DNA of 8,308 nucleotides from CAYUPI01 sp964446585 (GCA_964446585.1 CAYUPI010000112.1:1-8308), one strand, 5' to 3'. Positions 1 to 6,664 are shown, numbered from the stretch's first letter. The notes: generated from the letters alone by a model not told the origin. Made by a program: numbers and translations.

Positions 1-106
1 CCATTGGTCCCGTCACCCGCTCTCAGCTTTTACACAGAACTCTTGACGCTACCTAGTACTGATCCCCAATCGCGCTGCCGCGAGAGCAATGGAGGATACC
101 CCTCGT
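1..106. other. Left-edge spacer with no gene recognised
   Basis: These bases follow the stop of the minus-strand dehydrogenase gene. Short open frames cross the segment, but none has a recognisable domain and the longest continues as an antisense shadow of the dehydrogenase. A more AT-rich patch at about 28-60 contains TTGACG (43-48), which resembles a -35 box, but there is no convincing -10 hexamer 16-18 bases further on. I see no hairpin with a T run that would serve as a terminator for the dehydrogenase. Confidence 0.4.
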
Positions 107-1057
107 CTAAGCGACGACGTTCTGCGGCCTGCCAGCCAGGAACGCGCGAATGTTTTCGACGGCGATGTTTAGCAGGCGAGAGCGGGCGGCGCGGGTGGCC
201 CAGGCCAGGTGCGGCGTGATGATGCAGTTCCTGGCTCGCAGCAGAGGATTTTCTAGCGAAGGCGGTTCCTCAGCGAGCACATCCAGACCTGCTCCGGCCA
301 GCGCGCCGGAATTGAGCGCGTCGGCCAGGGCCTGCTCCTCGACGAGCGGGCCGCGGCTGGTATTGAGCAGGAAGGCCGTCGGTTTCATCCACGAAAGGCG
401 TTCGCCATTGACAAGCCCTTTCGTTTCGGTGGTCAGCGGGCAGTGCAGGCTCACCACGTCGCTTTGACGGAAGAGCGTTTCCAACTCGACAAACTTGACT
501 TCGCCGCCTGCTGCGGCGGTCCTGGTATCATACGCGAGCCGCATCATGCCCAGGGCGGCTGCCCATTCGCTCACAGCTTGTCCGATGCGACCGAATCCGA
601 CGATTCCCATGACGCTCCCATCCAGCTCGATCAGTGGCCAGTCCCAATAACACCACTCCACGCTGCGGGACCAGCGGCCTTCTCGCACCGTTTGCGAGTG
701 ATGGCCCACATGGTGGGTCAATTCAAGCAGCAGCGCCAGCGCGGTTTGCGCGACCGATTTAGTTCCGTAAGTCGGAACATTGGTGACGGGTATATGGCGC
801 GCGGCAGCCGCTTGCAGGTCCACGACGTTGGTCCCGGTGGCCAAGACGCCGATGTACTTCAAGCGTGGCAAGCTCTCAATATGCGTGCGCATGAGCTCGG
901 TCTTATTCGTCAACAAAACCTCTGCCTCGGCCGCGCGGCGGAGGACATCGCCGGGAGTGGTGCGCTCGTAAATCTCACAAGGGCCGAGCGACCGGAGTTT
1001 ATCCCAGCTCAGATCGCCGGGGTTCAAGGTGAAACCATCGAGGACGACGATGTTCAT
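107..1057 (-). CDS. D-2-hydroxyacid dehydrogenase, glycerate dehydrogenase-like
   Basis: Predicted cytosolic NAD-dependent oxidoreductase of 316 residues that interconverts a 2-hydroxyacid and a 2-oxoacid; hydroxypyruvate/glycerate is the most likely pair. The N-terminus (IVVLDGFTLNPGDLSW, residues 3-18) closely resembles bacterial glycerate dehydrogenases. The Rossmann glycine motif GFGRIG is at 154-159. Asp177, at the end of the next strand (AYDTRT), favours NAD over NADP. The catalytic triad of the family is intact: Arg235 (NTSRGPLV), Glu264 (AEEPP) and His283 (TPHLAWAT). Length is normal for the family. I chose the ATG at 1057 because the N-terminal strand begins there; the in-frame extension upstream to 1078 only reads through a 7-bp repeat array. 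The gene stands alone on this strand, divergent from the zinc-ribbon gene. Exact substrate is inference; the family call is solid. Confidence 0.9.
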   Translation of the reverse strand: MNIVVLDGFTLNPGDLSWDKLRSLGPCEIYERTTPGDVLRRAAEAEVLLTNKTELMRTHIESLPRLKYIGVLATGTNVVDLQAAAARHIPVTNVPTYGTKSVAQTALALLLELTHHVGHHSQTVREGRWSRSVEWCYWDWPLIELDGSVMGIVGFGRIGQAVSEWAAALGMMRLAYDTRTAAAGGEVKFVELETLFRQSDVVSLHCPLTTETKGLVNGERLSWMKPTAFLLNTSRGPLVEEQALADALNSGALAGAGLDVLAEEPPSLENPLLRARNCIITPHLAWATRAARSRLLNIAVENIRAFLAGRPQNVVA

Positions 1058-1197
1058 TGCGCGAAGTCTAGAGTCCAAAGTCTCAAGTCCAAAGTCAAAA
1101 TTGTGGCCAAGCGCCTCGATTTCTCGTGGCGGTGGAAGATGAGGCCTTGCAAATTCAGGAATGGAAAAATCGCGGACTAAGCGATAGCATACCTGAA
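1058..1197. other. Divergent intergenic region between dehydrogenase and zinc-ribbon genes
   Basis: Both flanking genes are read outward from here, so promoters for both should lie inside it. It contains heptamer array A (1065-1099). The minus strand of that array carries repeated TTGGACT/TTGACT-like words that resemble -35 boxes, but I find no properly spaced -10 hexamer for either direction. If the zinc-ribbon protein were to start at the upstream GTG at 1126, the region would shrink to about 70 bases. Confidence 0.5.
1065..1099. repeat. Tandem 7-bp repeat array A, five units
   Basis: Five consecutive heptamers read on the plus strand: AGTCTAG, AGTCCAA, AGTCTCA, AGTCCAA, AGTCAAA. Every unit begins AGTC and the spacing is exactly 7 bases with no interruption. 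The array lies 7 bases upstream of the dehydrogenase ATG, so it would fall in that gene's 5' leader or promoter. Two other spacers in this window hold heptamer arrays with different cores. The role is unknown. Confidence 0.75.
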
Positions 1198-1500
1198 ATG
1201 GCGACGACGCGACATTGTTGGCAATGCGGCGCCGAGTACAAACTGTCAGGATCTCCGGGGCGGTCCGAGACTTGCGGCACGTGCGGTTCGGATCTGAAAG
1301 TGTGCCTGAATTGCGTCAGTTATGCTCCTCAGATGGCGCAACAGTGCCGCGACCGGCGCGCCGAGGCCGTGGCGGAGAAGCACCTGGCCAATTACTGTGA
1401 ATATTTTGAATTTATCCGACGCGAGTTTGTGCCGCCGCCTGAGGACGTGCCTCGCGCCGACCGGGCGCGGGAAACGCTGAAGAAACTGTTGGGGGATTAA
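1198..1500 (+). CDS. Small double zinc-ribbon protein of unknown function
   Basis: 100-residue predicted cytosolic protein with eight cysteines in two likely zinc sites. The first is a zinc ribbon formed by CWQC (Cys7, Cys10) and CGTCG (Cys26, Cys29). The second is formed by CLNC (Cys36, Cys39), Cys50 and Cys67. The central part, KVCLNCVSYAP followed by QCRDRRAE and ANYCEYFEF, resembles a conserved bacterial family of small proteins with the same KVCxNCxxY and NxCxYFEF pattern; no function is known to me. The last 25 residues are charged and probably helical. I chose ATG 1198 because it sits just before the first cysteine pair. An in-frame GTG at 1126 would add 24 unconserved-looking residues; neither start has a clear Shine-Dalgarno. 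The gene converges on the cyclic-nucleotide-binding gene with an 11-base gap. Confidence 0.75.
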   Translation: MATTRHCWQCGAEYKLSGSPGRSETCGTCGSDLKVCLNCVSYAPQMAQQCRDRRAEAVAEKHLANYCEYFEFIRREFVPPPEDVPRADRARETLKKLLGD

Positions 1501-1511
1501 CTTGCGCTCGT

Positions 1512-2219
1512 TCAGGCTTCGTCAAGCGCCCGCGCAAACTTGAGGGCTTCGCCGTAATGCTTGTTCCCGGCCCGGATTCGGGCAGTGAGCGTCTTGCCGA
1601 TCGCCAGCAGGAAAGGTGTCGCCAGTTCCGGCGCCTCTTTGGCCAGGCGCTGAAAGGCGGCGGCGGGCATCTTAATGAGGATACTATTGCAGATTGCCAC
1701 GACGTTGGCCGAGCGCGGTCCACGATCAAATAGCGGGATATCTCCAAAGAAATCGCCTGCGCCCAGCGTCGCCAGATTGACGTCCTGCTCGAGCACTTTC
1801 ATGCGCACTGCCAGCTCGCCCTCGAGCACCAAATACATCGTATCGTCGGAGTCCCCCTGCCGGACGATTGTTGAGCCCGGAAGCGCCTTCATTACTTCGA
1901 TAAATTGAGCGAAACGCGCAAGCTGTTCGTCCGACATCGCCGCGAAGATCTTGATGCGGCGCAGTGCACGGACATCGAGGCCTTGCAATGCCAGGGAGGA
2001 TTCCGCCTCCGCAGCACCCGAGTTGTTAAAGAACATTTTTAGTTCTGGCAGATCGGCCGCCCTTTGCCACGAGCGATCGCCGGCGGCAAAAATCCACGTG
2101 CCGGCGGTGATACGCTCATCCTTTACCCACGAGACGAGCGTCGGGAGCTCGACCGGGCCGTACGGTGTTCGGTCGATTCCCCAGACGATAAACGCAGACT
2201 CTGGCGCAGCGGAAGCCAT
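1512..2219 (-). CDS. GYF_2-like domain fused to a cyclic-nucleotide-binding domain
   Basis: 235-residue soluble protein with two modules. Residues about 10-62 look like a GYF_2 domain: FIVWGIDRTPYGPVELPTL, then a WI.AAGDRSWQRAADLPEL ending, as in bacterial protein-interaction GYF_2 modules. Residues about 88-205 form a cNMP/Crp-type beta-roll, with IFAAMSDEQLARF at the start, the turn VRQGDSDDTMYLVLEGELAV (119-138), and the phosphate-binding-cassette region FFGDIPLFDRGPRSANV (157-173). In this cassette the usual glutamate is Asp160, while the arginine is present (Arg169), so nucleotide binding is uncertain. There is no helix-turn-helix after the roll, so this is not a Crp-like transcription factor; a regulatory or scaffold role is inference. 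ATG 2219 is preceded by AGGA at a 9-base spacing, which supports this start over the upstream in-frame one at 2264. No membrane segment or signal peptide is visible. Confidence 0.82.
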   Translation of the reverse strand: MASAAPESAFIVWGIDRTPYGPVELPTLVSWVKDERITAGTWIFAAGDRSWQRAADLPELKMFFNNSGAAEAESSLALQGLDVRALRRIKIFAAMSDEQLARFAQFIEVMKALPGSTIVRQGDSDDTMYLVLEGELAVRMKVLEQDVNLATLGAGDFFGDIPLFDRGPRSANVVAICNSILIKMPAAAFQRLAKEAPELATPFLLAIGKTLTARIRAGNKHYGEALKFARALDEA

Positions 2220-2317
2220 GTCAATGATTCCTGTTTCGATAGCGCACCAGACGGCAAAAGCCAAGTAAAAACGGCGACCGATTCGCCTCTCCCCGCCAAC
2301 TTGCGTTCCGCATTCAA
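2220..2317. other. Divergent spacer between the GYF_2/cNMP gene and cysE
   Basis: A 98-base region from which both neighbours are read outward, so it should hold two promoters. Apart from the AGGA site for the minus-strand gene I see no consensus -35/-10 pair, operator palindrome or leader structure. The cysE frame is open back to a TAG at 2240-2242, but holds no ATG, GTG or TTG before 2318. Confidence 0.45.
2229..2232 (-). promoter_or_regulatory. Ribosome binding site of the GYF_2/cNMP gene
   Basis: AGGA on the minus strand lies 9 bases before ATG 2219. It selects this start over the in-frame upstream codon at 2264. Confidence 0.5.
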
Positions 2318-3256
2318 TTGCCGGATACTTTGCCTGTGCACTTGACCGTGACCCAGCTCGCCGACCGCCTGGTTGCGTCTTATGCGCAAGTGGGCGGCAT
2401 CAACCATCTGGACGGAAAAAACCTTCCGTCCAAACATGCGATCGCGGACATCACCGTGGACCTGCTCCGGCTGCTGTTCCCGGGTTTCTTCGACGAGAAA
2501 CTGATTCACTCTTCCGAAATCAAAGTCGAGACGGCCACGCGGCTCGACGCAGTCCTGGGGGACCTCGAGGCCGAGATCCGCAAGAGCCTTGAATACAATC
2601 CGCCTCCGGAACTGCCAAAAAAGGATCTGCGCTCGATCGCTCGCGCTTACACAGTGGAGTTCCTCGACAGCTTGCCCCGCTTGCGTGAACTGCTGCAGAC
2701 CGACACCGAGGCGGCCTTTAACGGCGACCCTGCGGCGCTGAGCAAAGAGGAAGTCATTGTGGCTTATCCATGCATCGAAACCATCGCGGTGCAGCGACTG
2801 GCGCACGAGCTGTATTTGAAAAATATCCCGCTCATCCCGCGAATCATGACCGAGTGGGCCCATGGCCGCACAGGAATGGACCTGCACCCGGGCGCGCAGA
2901 TAGGCACGCACTTTTTCGTGGACCACTGCACCGGGACCGTCGTGGGTGAAACGACCGAAATCGGCAATCACGTCAAGATGTACCAGGGAGTGGGCCTGGT
3001 GGCGAAGTCGCTGGCCGCTGGCCAACTCCTGCGCGGACAGAAGCGGCATCCCACGATTGAGGATCGGGTGACAATTTACGCGGGCGCCACGATCATGGGC
3101 GGCGACACCGTGATTGGCGAGGGCAGCACGATTGGCGCGAATGTGTTTTTGACCAACAGCGTCCCGCCTCACTCATTGGTGGTGCAGGAGGAGGCCAATG
3201 TGAAGGTGATGAGCAAGAAGGAGTATCAGCGCCGGCAAGAGGAGTTTCATATCTAA
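2318..3256 (+). CDS. cysE: Serine O-acetyltransferase
   Basis: Transfers acetyl from acetyl-CoA to L-serine to give O-acetylserine, the first committed step of cysteine synthesis; cytosolic. 312 residues, the long form with an extended helical N-terminal domain (GGINHLDGKNLPS at 26-38, typical of this subtype). The C-terminal left-handed beta-helix runs from about 186 to 285 with hexapeptide repeats (HPGAQIG, GTVVGETTEIG, VTIYAGATIMGGDTVIG, STIGANVF). The catalytic pair matches E. coli CysE: Asp188 (GMDLHPG) and His203 (FVDHCTG), with the same 15-residue separation. The chain ends in isoleucine (EEFHI), the residue that CysE uses to dock in the O-acetylserine sulfhydrylase active site. The start is uncertain: no ATG is available, TTG 2318 is the first possible start after the upstream stop, and GTG 2336 or GTG 2348 are alternatives, none with a clear ribosome binding site. 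Converges on the PfkB-type kinase gene. Confidence 0.92.
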   Translation: MPDTLPVHLTVTQLADRLVASYAQVGGINHLDGKNLPSKHAIADITVDLLRLLFPGFFDEKLIHSSEIKVETATRLDAVLGDLEAEIRKSLEYNPPPELPKKDLRSIARAYTVEFLDSLPRLRELLQTDTEAAFNGDPAALSKEEVIVAYPCIETIAVQRLAHELYLKNIPLIPRIMTEWAHGRTGMDLHPGAQIGTHFFVDHCTGTVVGETTEIGNHVKMYQGVGLVAKSLAAGQLLRGQKRHPTIEDRVTIYAGATIMGGDTVIGEGSTIGANVFLTNSVPPHSLVVQEEANVKVMSKKEYQRRQEEFHI

Positions 3257-4152
3257 AATTTCGTCAGTCGTTCCAATTCCCGCACCCGCTGCTCAATGCG
3301 CGCGCGCGTCGTTTTCGTAGTTCGCCGCAGGCCAAATCCTTCGCAGCAGAAGGAGGCCAGCACGCTACCGTATATCATCGCGCGCCGGATGTTGTCGTCA
3401 ATGGACCCTTTGGCGCTGGCGAGGTAGCCGAGCAAGCCGCCGACGAAGGTATCGCCCGCGCCGGTCGGATCGACCACCTTGGGCAATGGATAGGCCGGAC
3501 AGAGAAAGACACCGCGGGGGCTGGAAAGTACGGAGCCGTGGGAACCCAATTTGATGATGACGTACCTGGGACCAAGCTTGTGGATTTTTTTCAGCGAGAC
3601 GAGAAGGTTGTCTTCTTTCGTCAACTGATGAGCCTCGCTGTCGTTGAGCACGAAAGCATCCAGGCTCCGGAGCAGCTTCAACAAATCGACCAGGGCGATG
3701 TTCAACCACAAATCCATTGTGTCGGCGACGACGAATTTCGGGCGAGCCATCTGCTTCAGCACGTGCAGTTGCAATGATGGGGAAATGTTACCCAGCAGAA
3801 CAAAAGGAGCATTCTGGTGGGAATTCGGCAGCGTAGGAGTGAACGTCTCAAACACTCCCAGCTCGGTCAGCAACGTCCGGCGCCGGTTCATGTTGGCCTC
3901 GTATTGGCCGGACCAGTGGAACGTTTTGCCGGGCTGCATTTGCAAACCCTCGAGATCGATTCGATGGCGCTTATAGAGCTGAAGATAACGCTTGGGAAAA
4001 TCATCCCCGACGACGCCGATCAATTTGACTGGGCTGAAAAAGCTGGCAGCGACCGCAGCATGACTGGCTGAGCCGCCCAGGAGGCGCGGGTTCTCAGCGT
4101 TGGGGGTCTTGATCGAATCCAGCGCGGTCGAGCCAACAATCAGAACACTCAT
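3253..4152 (-). CDS. PfkB-family sugar kinase
   Basis: 299-residue cytosolic kinase of the ribokinase/PfkB fold, phosphorylating a sugar or nucleoside hydroxyl with ATP; the substrate is not determinable. It starts MSVLIVGSTALDSIKTP, followed by the N-terminal glycine motif GGSASH at 26-31. NDSEAH at 170-175 is the usual N..E motif near the ATP/metal site. DPTGAGDTFVGG at 228-239 is the family signature with catalytic base Asp234 and the anion hole GAGD. Length fits the family. I chose ATG 4152 because the first beta strand begins there; an in-frame extension to 4230 looks non-conserved. The gene lies 94 bases after thiE on the same strand and may share its transcript. Its stop overlaps the cysE stop on the other strand (CTAA, 3253-3256). 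The catalytic motifs are intact. Confidence 0.9.
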   Translation of the reverse strand: MSVLIVGSTALDSIKTPNAENPRLLGGSASHAAVAASFFSPVKLIGVVGDDFPKRYLQLYKRHRIDLEGLQMQPGKTFHWSGQYEANMNRRRTLLTELGVFETFTPTLPNSHQNAPFVLLGNISPSLQLHVLKQMARPKFVVADTMDLWLNIALVDLLKLLRSLDAFVLNDSEAHQLTKEDNLLVSLKKIHKLGPRYVIIKLGSHGSVLSSPRGVFLCPAYPLPKVVDPTGAGDTFVGGLLGYLASAKGSIDDNIRRAMIYGSVLASFCCEGFGLRRTTKTTRARIEQRVRELERLTKF

Positions 4153-4246
4153 AAACAGTTGATCGGTTACCAAATACTGCTGCCATCTGTTTTCCAGGCA
4201 ACGCGAAAAATCAAGTGCCCATCTGACCACGCAACGCGGCCTGGAT

Positions 4247-4954
4247 TCAATCCCCTACCGATCTCTCGCCGAACAGCCGGCGTTTGAAAGCGCGGCAGGT
4301 GGCCTCGATGTCTTCCGAGTTCAGGATAGCCGAGACCACGCAAATTCGACTGGCGCCCGCGGCCACGACCTCATCCACATTGTCCAAATTGATTCCGCCG
4401 ATGGCGAACCAGGGAATGCTCACGTTTTCAGATGCCCATCGAACATACTTCAGCGTCACCGGAGTTGCGTCTGGCTTGGTGCCGGTCGCGTAGACCGGTC
4501 CAACGGCCAAATAGCTGGCGCCTGCCTCGACGGCTCGGCGCGCTTGCTCGGGCGCATGCGTGCTCAGCCCGATTCTTATGGGACTGTCAGCGCTTGAAAC
4601 TTGAGAGACTCGCGAAAAGCCCGCGCAGAAGAAATCTTCCTGGCCCAGGTGACAGAACTCGGCGCCAACTTCTCGCGCGACGGAAACATGATCGTTGATT
4701 ACCAAGCCCACCGAGGAGGCACACGTGATGGACGAGATTGCTTTGGCCATGTGGCTGATTTCATCGACCGAGGATCGTTTCGCCCGGAGCTGAATCAAAT
4801 CGGCGCCGCCTTGGCAAAGCTGGCGAGCGACTTCGTCTGGCGCGCGCCCGCGCAAATAAGCCAGGTCCACAAACGCGTAAAGCCGGCATTCGGAAAGTGG
4901 TTTCAACTTGTTTCCGGGATTAATCGTCCCTTCCGGCTCACCGCGTCCGGGCAA
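4247..4954 (-). CDS. thiE: Thiamine-phosphate synthase
   Basis: Joins hydroxymethylpyrimidine diphosphate to thiazole phosphate to make thiamine monophosphate; a cytosolic TIM-barrel enzyme. All family motifs are present: IQLRAK (54-59), INDH (86-89) with the metal ligand Asp88, HLGQED (102-107) with Asp107, GLSTH (129-133) with Ser131, GPVYATGTKP (152-161) with the phosphate-binding Thr157, Thr159 and Lys160, and AIGGI (184-188). 235 residues from the TTG at 4954, slightly longer than usual; the fold begins at about residue 24 (LYAFVDLAYL). TTG 4954 is favoured because GGAG lies 8 bases before it; TTG 4906 is the alternative and would give a 219-residue protein. The gene start overlaps the end of the FAD oxidoreductase gene by 17 bases, so translation is probably coupled. 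No TPP riboswitch lies upstream. Confidence 0.92.
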   Translation of the reverse strand: MPGRGEPEGTINPGNKLKPLSECRLYAFVDLAYLRGRAPDEVARQLCQGGADLIQLRAKRSSVDEISHMAKAISSITCASSVGLVINDHVSVAREVGAEFCHLGQEDFFCAGFSRVSQVSSADSPIRIGLSTHAPEQARRAVEAGASYLAVGPVYATGTKPDATPVTLKYVRWASENVSIPWFAIGGINLDNVDEVVAAGASRICVVSAILNSEDIEATCRAFKRRLFGERSVGD

Positions 4955-5972
4955 ACATCATTCTCCAGAGCCAGCCCGAACCGAGGGCCAGTGAGCCCAA
5001 GGGGCCACAAAGCACCGGCGCAAACATGAGCCAGTGCAGCCATTTCGCCCAGGCCAATCGGGCCGCAAATCGCTCGTCGCAAGCGCGGGCCACCGCTTCC
5101 TGAGCGCGCGACCACGAAATCTGGCCCTGGCTGTAAGCGACCAGCGGTTCGATGGCGATTTCTGCCGACTCGAACGCCATGGACATGCCATTACCCGTCA
5201 CCGGAGGCGTCATCGTCAGCGCATCCCCAATGCAAATTTCGTCCAGTTCAGAAGCCCGCCGCGGGCGCAACGCCAAACCGGCGACCGCGCAAAACGAGCC
5301 TCCGACAAAAACGCATTCGCCCATTCGCTGGTGCAAAAAGGTTCCGGGGGAACCGCGAAGCAACTCTTGCCCGGGCGACGCACGACCGCTCGCCCCAGTC
5401 GTCCGCCGGAACAATCCACAGACATTTACAGCGTTTCCATTCAACCGGCACAGCCCGACATATCCATCATTGTTGATGTGCATTTCCAAATCGGCGCCCA
5501 GGGACACGTTTTGCGCGTGAGCTTTGAGGCCAAACCAGCGCCAGCCATTCTCGACTGGCCGCGCGCGCCGCCCGCTCGCATGAACAATACCTTCCGCAGG
5601 CGACTCCCGGCAGAATCGCTTGCCTTCGTGTAGTTCGCCGCCCATCTCGCGAAATCGCTGCGCGAGGCTCGCGTCCAGCTTGAATCGCGACAGGCACAGC
5701 GCCGGGGAAGTTAGCGTCCGCCGCGGGGAACTGGCTTTGCCTGAGCAGAAGAGAACCGTGTTTGCTGAGACCGCGCCGGCTTGGAGAAGTGGCTCGACCA
5801 AGCCGAGTCGCTCCAGCACTTGAACTCCCCGGCCACTTATAAACTCGCCACAAACACGGTGGCGAGGGTAATGGCCCATCTCTAGAATCGTGGCCGGGAC
5901 CCCGTGGCGCCTGAGACCAATCCCCAGCGTCAGCCCGGCCAGGCCGCCCCCGATAATGGTGACGGGCTTCAC
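4938..5972 (-). CDS. FAD-dependent oxidoreductase of the geranylgeranyl-reductase-like family, polyketide-linked
   Basis: 344-residue flavoprotein. An N-terminal Rossmann strand gives VTIIGGGLAG (4-13), the FAD dinucleotide motif, with Glu31 at the end of the second strand for the ribose. RHRVCGEFIS (37-46) and the late motif IGDALTMTPPVTGNGMSMAFESA (248-270) are typical of the geranylgeranyl-reductase/PHBH-like group that accompanies bacterial type III polyketide synthases. The C-terminal 35 residues are rich in Trp and Leu, which may associate with membrane or a lipid substrate. The likely role is hydroxylation, oxidation or reduction of the polyketide made next door; which one is inference. 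GTG 5972 is chosen because it overlaps the preceding methyltransferase stop as GTGA and begins the FAD strand directly; the longer frame to 6053 lies within the methyltransferase. The Streptomyces srs operon, whose SrsC flavoprotein hydroxylates alkylresorcinols, is a functional parallel. Confidence 0.86.
   Translation of the reverse strand: MKPVTIIGGGLAGLTLGIGLRRHGVPATILEMGHYPRHRVCGEFISGRGVQVLERLGLVEPLLQAGAVSANTVLFCSGKASSPRRTLTSPALCLSRFKLDASLAQRFREMGGELHEGKRFCRESPAEGIVHASGRRARPVENGWRWFGLKAHAQNVSLGADLEMHINNDGYVGLCRLNGNAVNVCGLFRRTTGASGRASPGQELLRGSPGTFLHQRMGECVFVGGSFCAVAGLALRPRRASELDEICIGDALTMTPPVTGNGMSMAFESAEIAIEPLVAYSQGQISWSRAQEAVARACDERFAARLAWAKWLHWLMFAPVLCGPLGSLALGSGWLWRMMFARTR
4963..4966 (-). 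promoter_or_regulatory. Ribosome binding site for thiE inside the FAD gene
   Basis: GGAG on the minus strand, 8 bases before the TTG at 4954. It lies in codons near the end of the FAD oxidoreductase gene. Two ATG codons in between belong to the oxidoreductase frame, so the TTG is the in-frame start for thiE. Confidence 0.5.
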
Positions 5973-6664
5973 GGCTGCCACGTGGCGACAAACAGATGAC
6001 TGGAAAGGTTCGCCGGGTGCTCGCTCAATCTCCAGCCTCGCCCGGCCGGCCATAGCCGGGACAATTCCTGTCCCGCAAAGCCCGCGCGAACGCTCAAGAC
6101 CGCGTCATGCCGGGTGACCGCATTGCATCCGAGCAAACAAAGCAGCCGACAGCCAAGAAGCGAGCAAGCCCAGCGGCGCGGTTCGACGGCGATAAACAAT
6201 CGCGTCCTTTGCGCCGCCTGCGAGAGGAGCCGGGTAAGCTGCGCCTCTGAGAAATGATGCAGGAACAAGTTGGCGATCATCGCATCCCAAGGTTCGGCGA
6301 CCGGTTGCGCGAGCCAATCGAAGACATCACTCGCAACTGTCTCAGTGTTCCAGGCGAGTTGTTCGAATCCGCGCCGAGTATCCGGTACGAGCAGGTCCTG
6401 TTTGTCCAGCAGCAGGGTCATTGCGCCGCGGCAGTTGGGAGCGAGCCGCTGCGCGACGCCCAGCAGAAAAGTCCCGTCGCCCGCGCCGAGCTCCACCAGG
6501 CGCGGTCGCGAAGAGCCGTCCAGCCCGGAGCGCAACGCGCGGAACATAATCCGCGGATTTCCCATCCAGGCGTTCACGCGCCGCAGGTCCCGGCGCGAAC
6601 ACACGGCGCGCGGATCGGCGGCAGGCAGCTCATCGAGCAATTCAGGTTCGACTCGGCGATTCAT
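5969..6664 (-). CDS. Class I SAM-dependent methyltransferase, polyketide-linked
   Basis: 231-residue predicted cytosolic methyltransferase. Motif I is LVELGAGDGTFLL (56-68), binding S-adenosylmethionine; Asp87 (LLLDK) ends the next strand and Asp113 (ASDVFDW) fits the adenine-contact motif. IANLFLHHFSEAQL (130-143) is the post-IV strand and helix. The N-terminal stretch DLRRVNAWMGN (26-36) recurs, to my recollection, in methyltransferases encoded between type III polyketide synthases and FAD oxidoreductases. It probably methylates an oxygen or carbon of the polyketide ring. ATG 6664 is chosen; a TTG at 6697 would add 11 residues and neither has a clear ribosome binding site. The gene end overlaps the FAD gene start by 4 bases. 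It differs from SrsB/BpsB of the Streptomyces and Bacillus operons, which are integral-membrane methyltransferases of another family. Confidence 0.86.
   Translation of the reverse strand: MNRRVEPELLDELPAADPRAVCSRRDLRRVNAWMGNPRIMFRALRSGLDGSSRPRLVELGAGDGTFLLGVAQRLAPNCRGAMTLLLDKQDLLVPDTRRGFEQLAWNTETVASDVFDWLAQPVAEPWDAMIANLFLHHFSEAQLTRLLSQAAQRTRLFIAVEPRRWACSLLGCRLLCLLGCNAVTRHDAVLSVRAGFAGQELSRLWPAGRGWRLSEHPANLSSHLFVATWQP

Noticed and set aside
1..60. TPP riboswitch-like CTGAGA on the minus strand (21-26)
   Set aside because: The other conserved parts of the THI element, such as ACCTGATC and the closing GCGTAGGGA-like helix, are absent, and it is not positioned before a thiamine gene in view.
443..1180. 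Plus-strand open frame of 245 codons opposite the dehydrogenase
   Set aside because: Antisense to a gene with an intact Rossmann motif and catalytic triad; the translation is low in hydrophobic core and has no domain.
1502..1537. TTGCGC / GCGCAA inverted repeat at the convergent end of the zinc-ribbon and GYF_2/cNMP genes
   Set aside because: Only six base pairs around a 24-base loop and no T run on either side; it lies mostly within the coding end of the minus-strand gene.
2123..3172. Long minus-strand open frame of 349 codons opposite cysE
   Set aside because: It runs antisense through the whole hexapeptide-repeat domain of a clear CysE and overlaps the GYF_2/cNMP gene. Its translation has no recognisable domain; long antisense frames are common in GC-rich genes.
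4155..4246. Promoter for the PfkB-type kinase between thiE and the kinase
   Set aside because: TTGCCT and TATTTG occur 19 bases apart, but both are weak matches, so no promoter is claimed.
5034..5633. Plus-strand open frame of 199 codons opposite the FAD oxidoreductase
   Set aside because: Antisense shadow with no motif; the minus-strand gene has all FAD-binding motifs.
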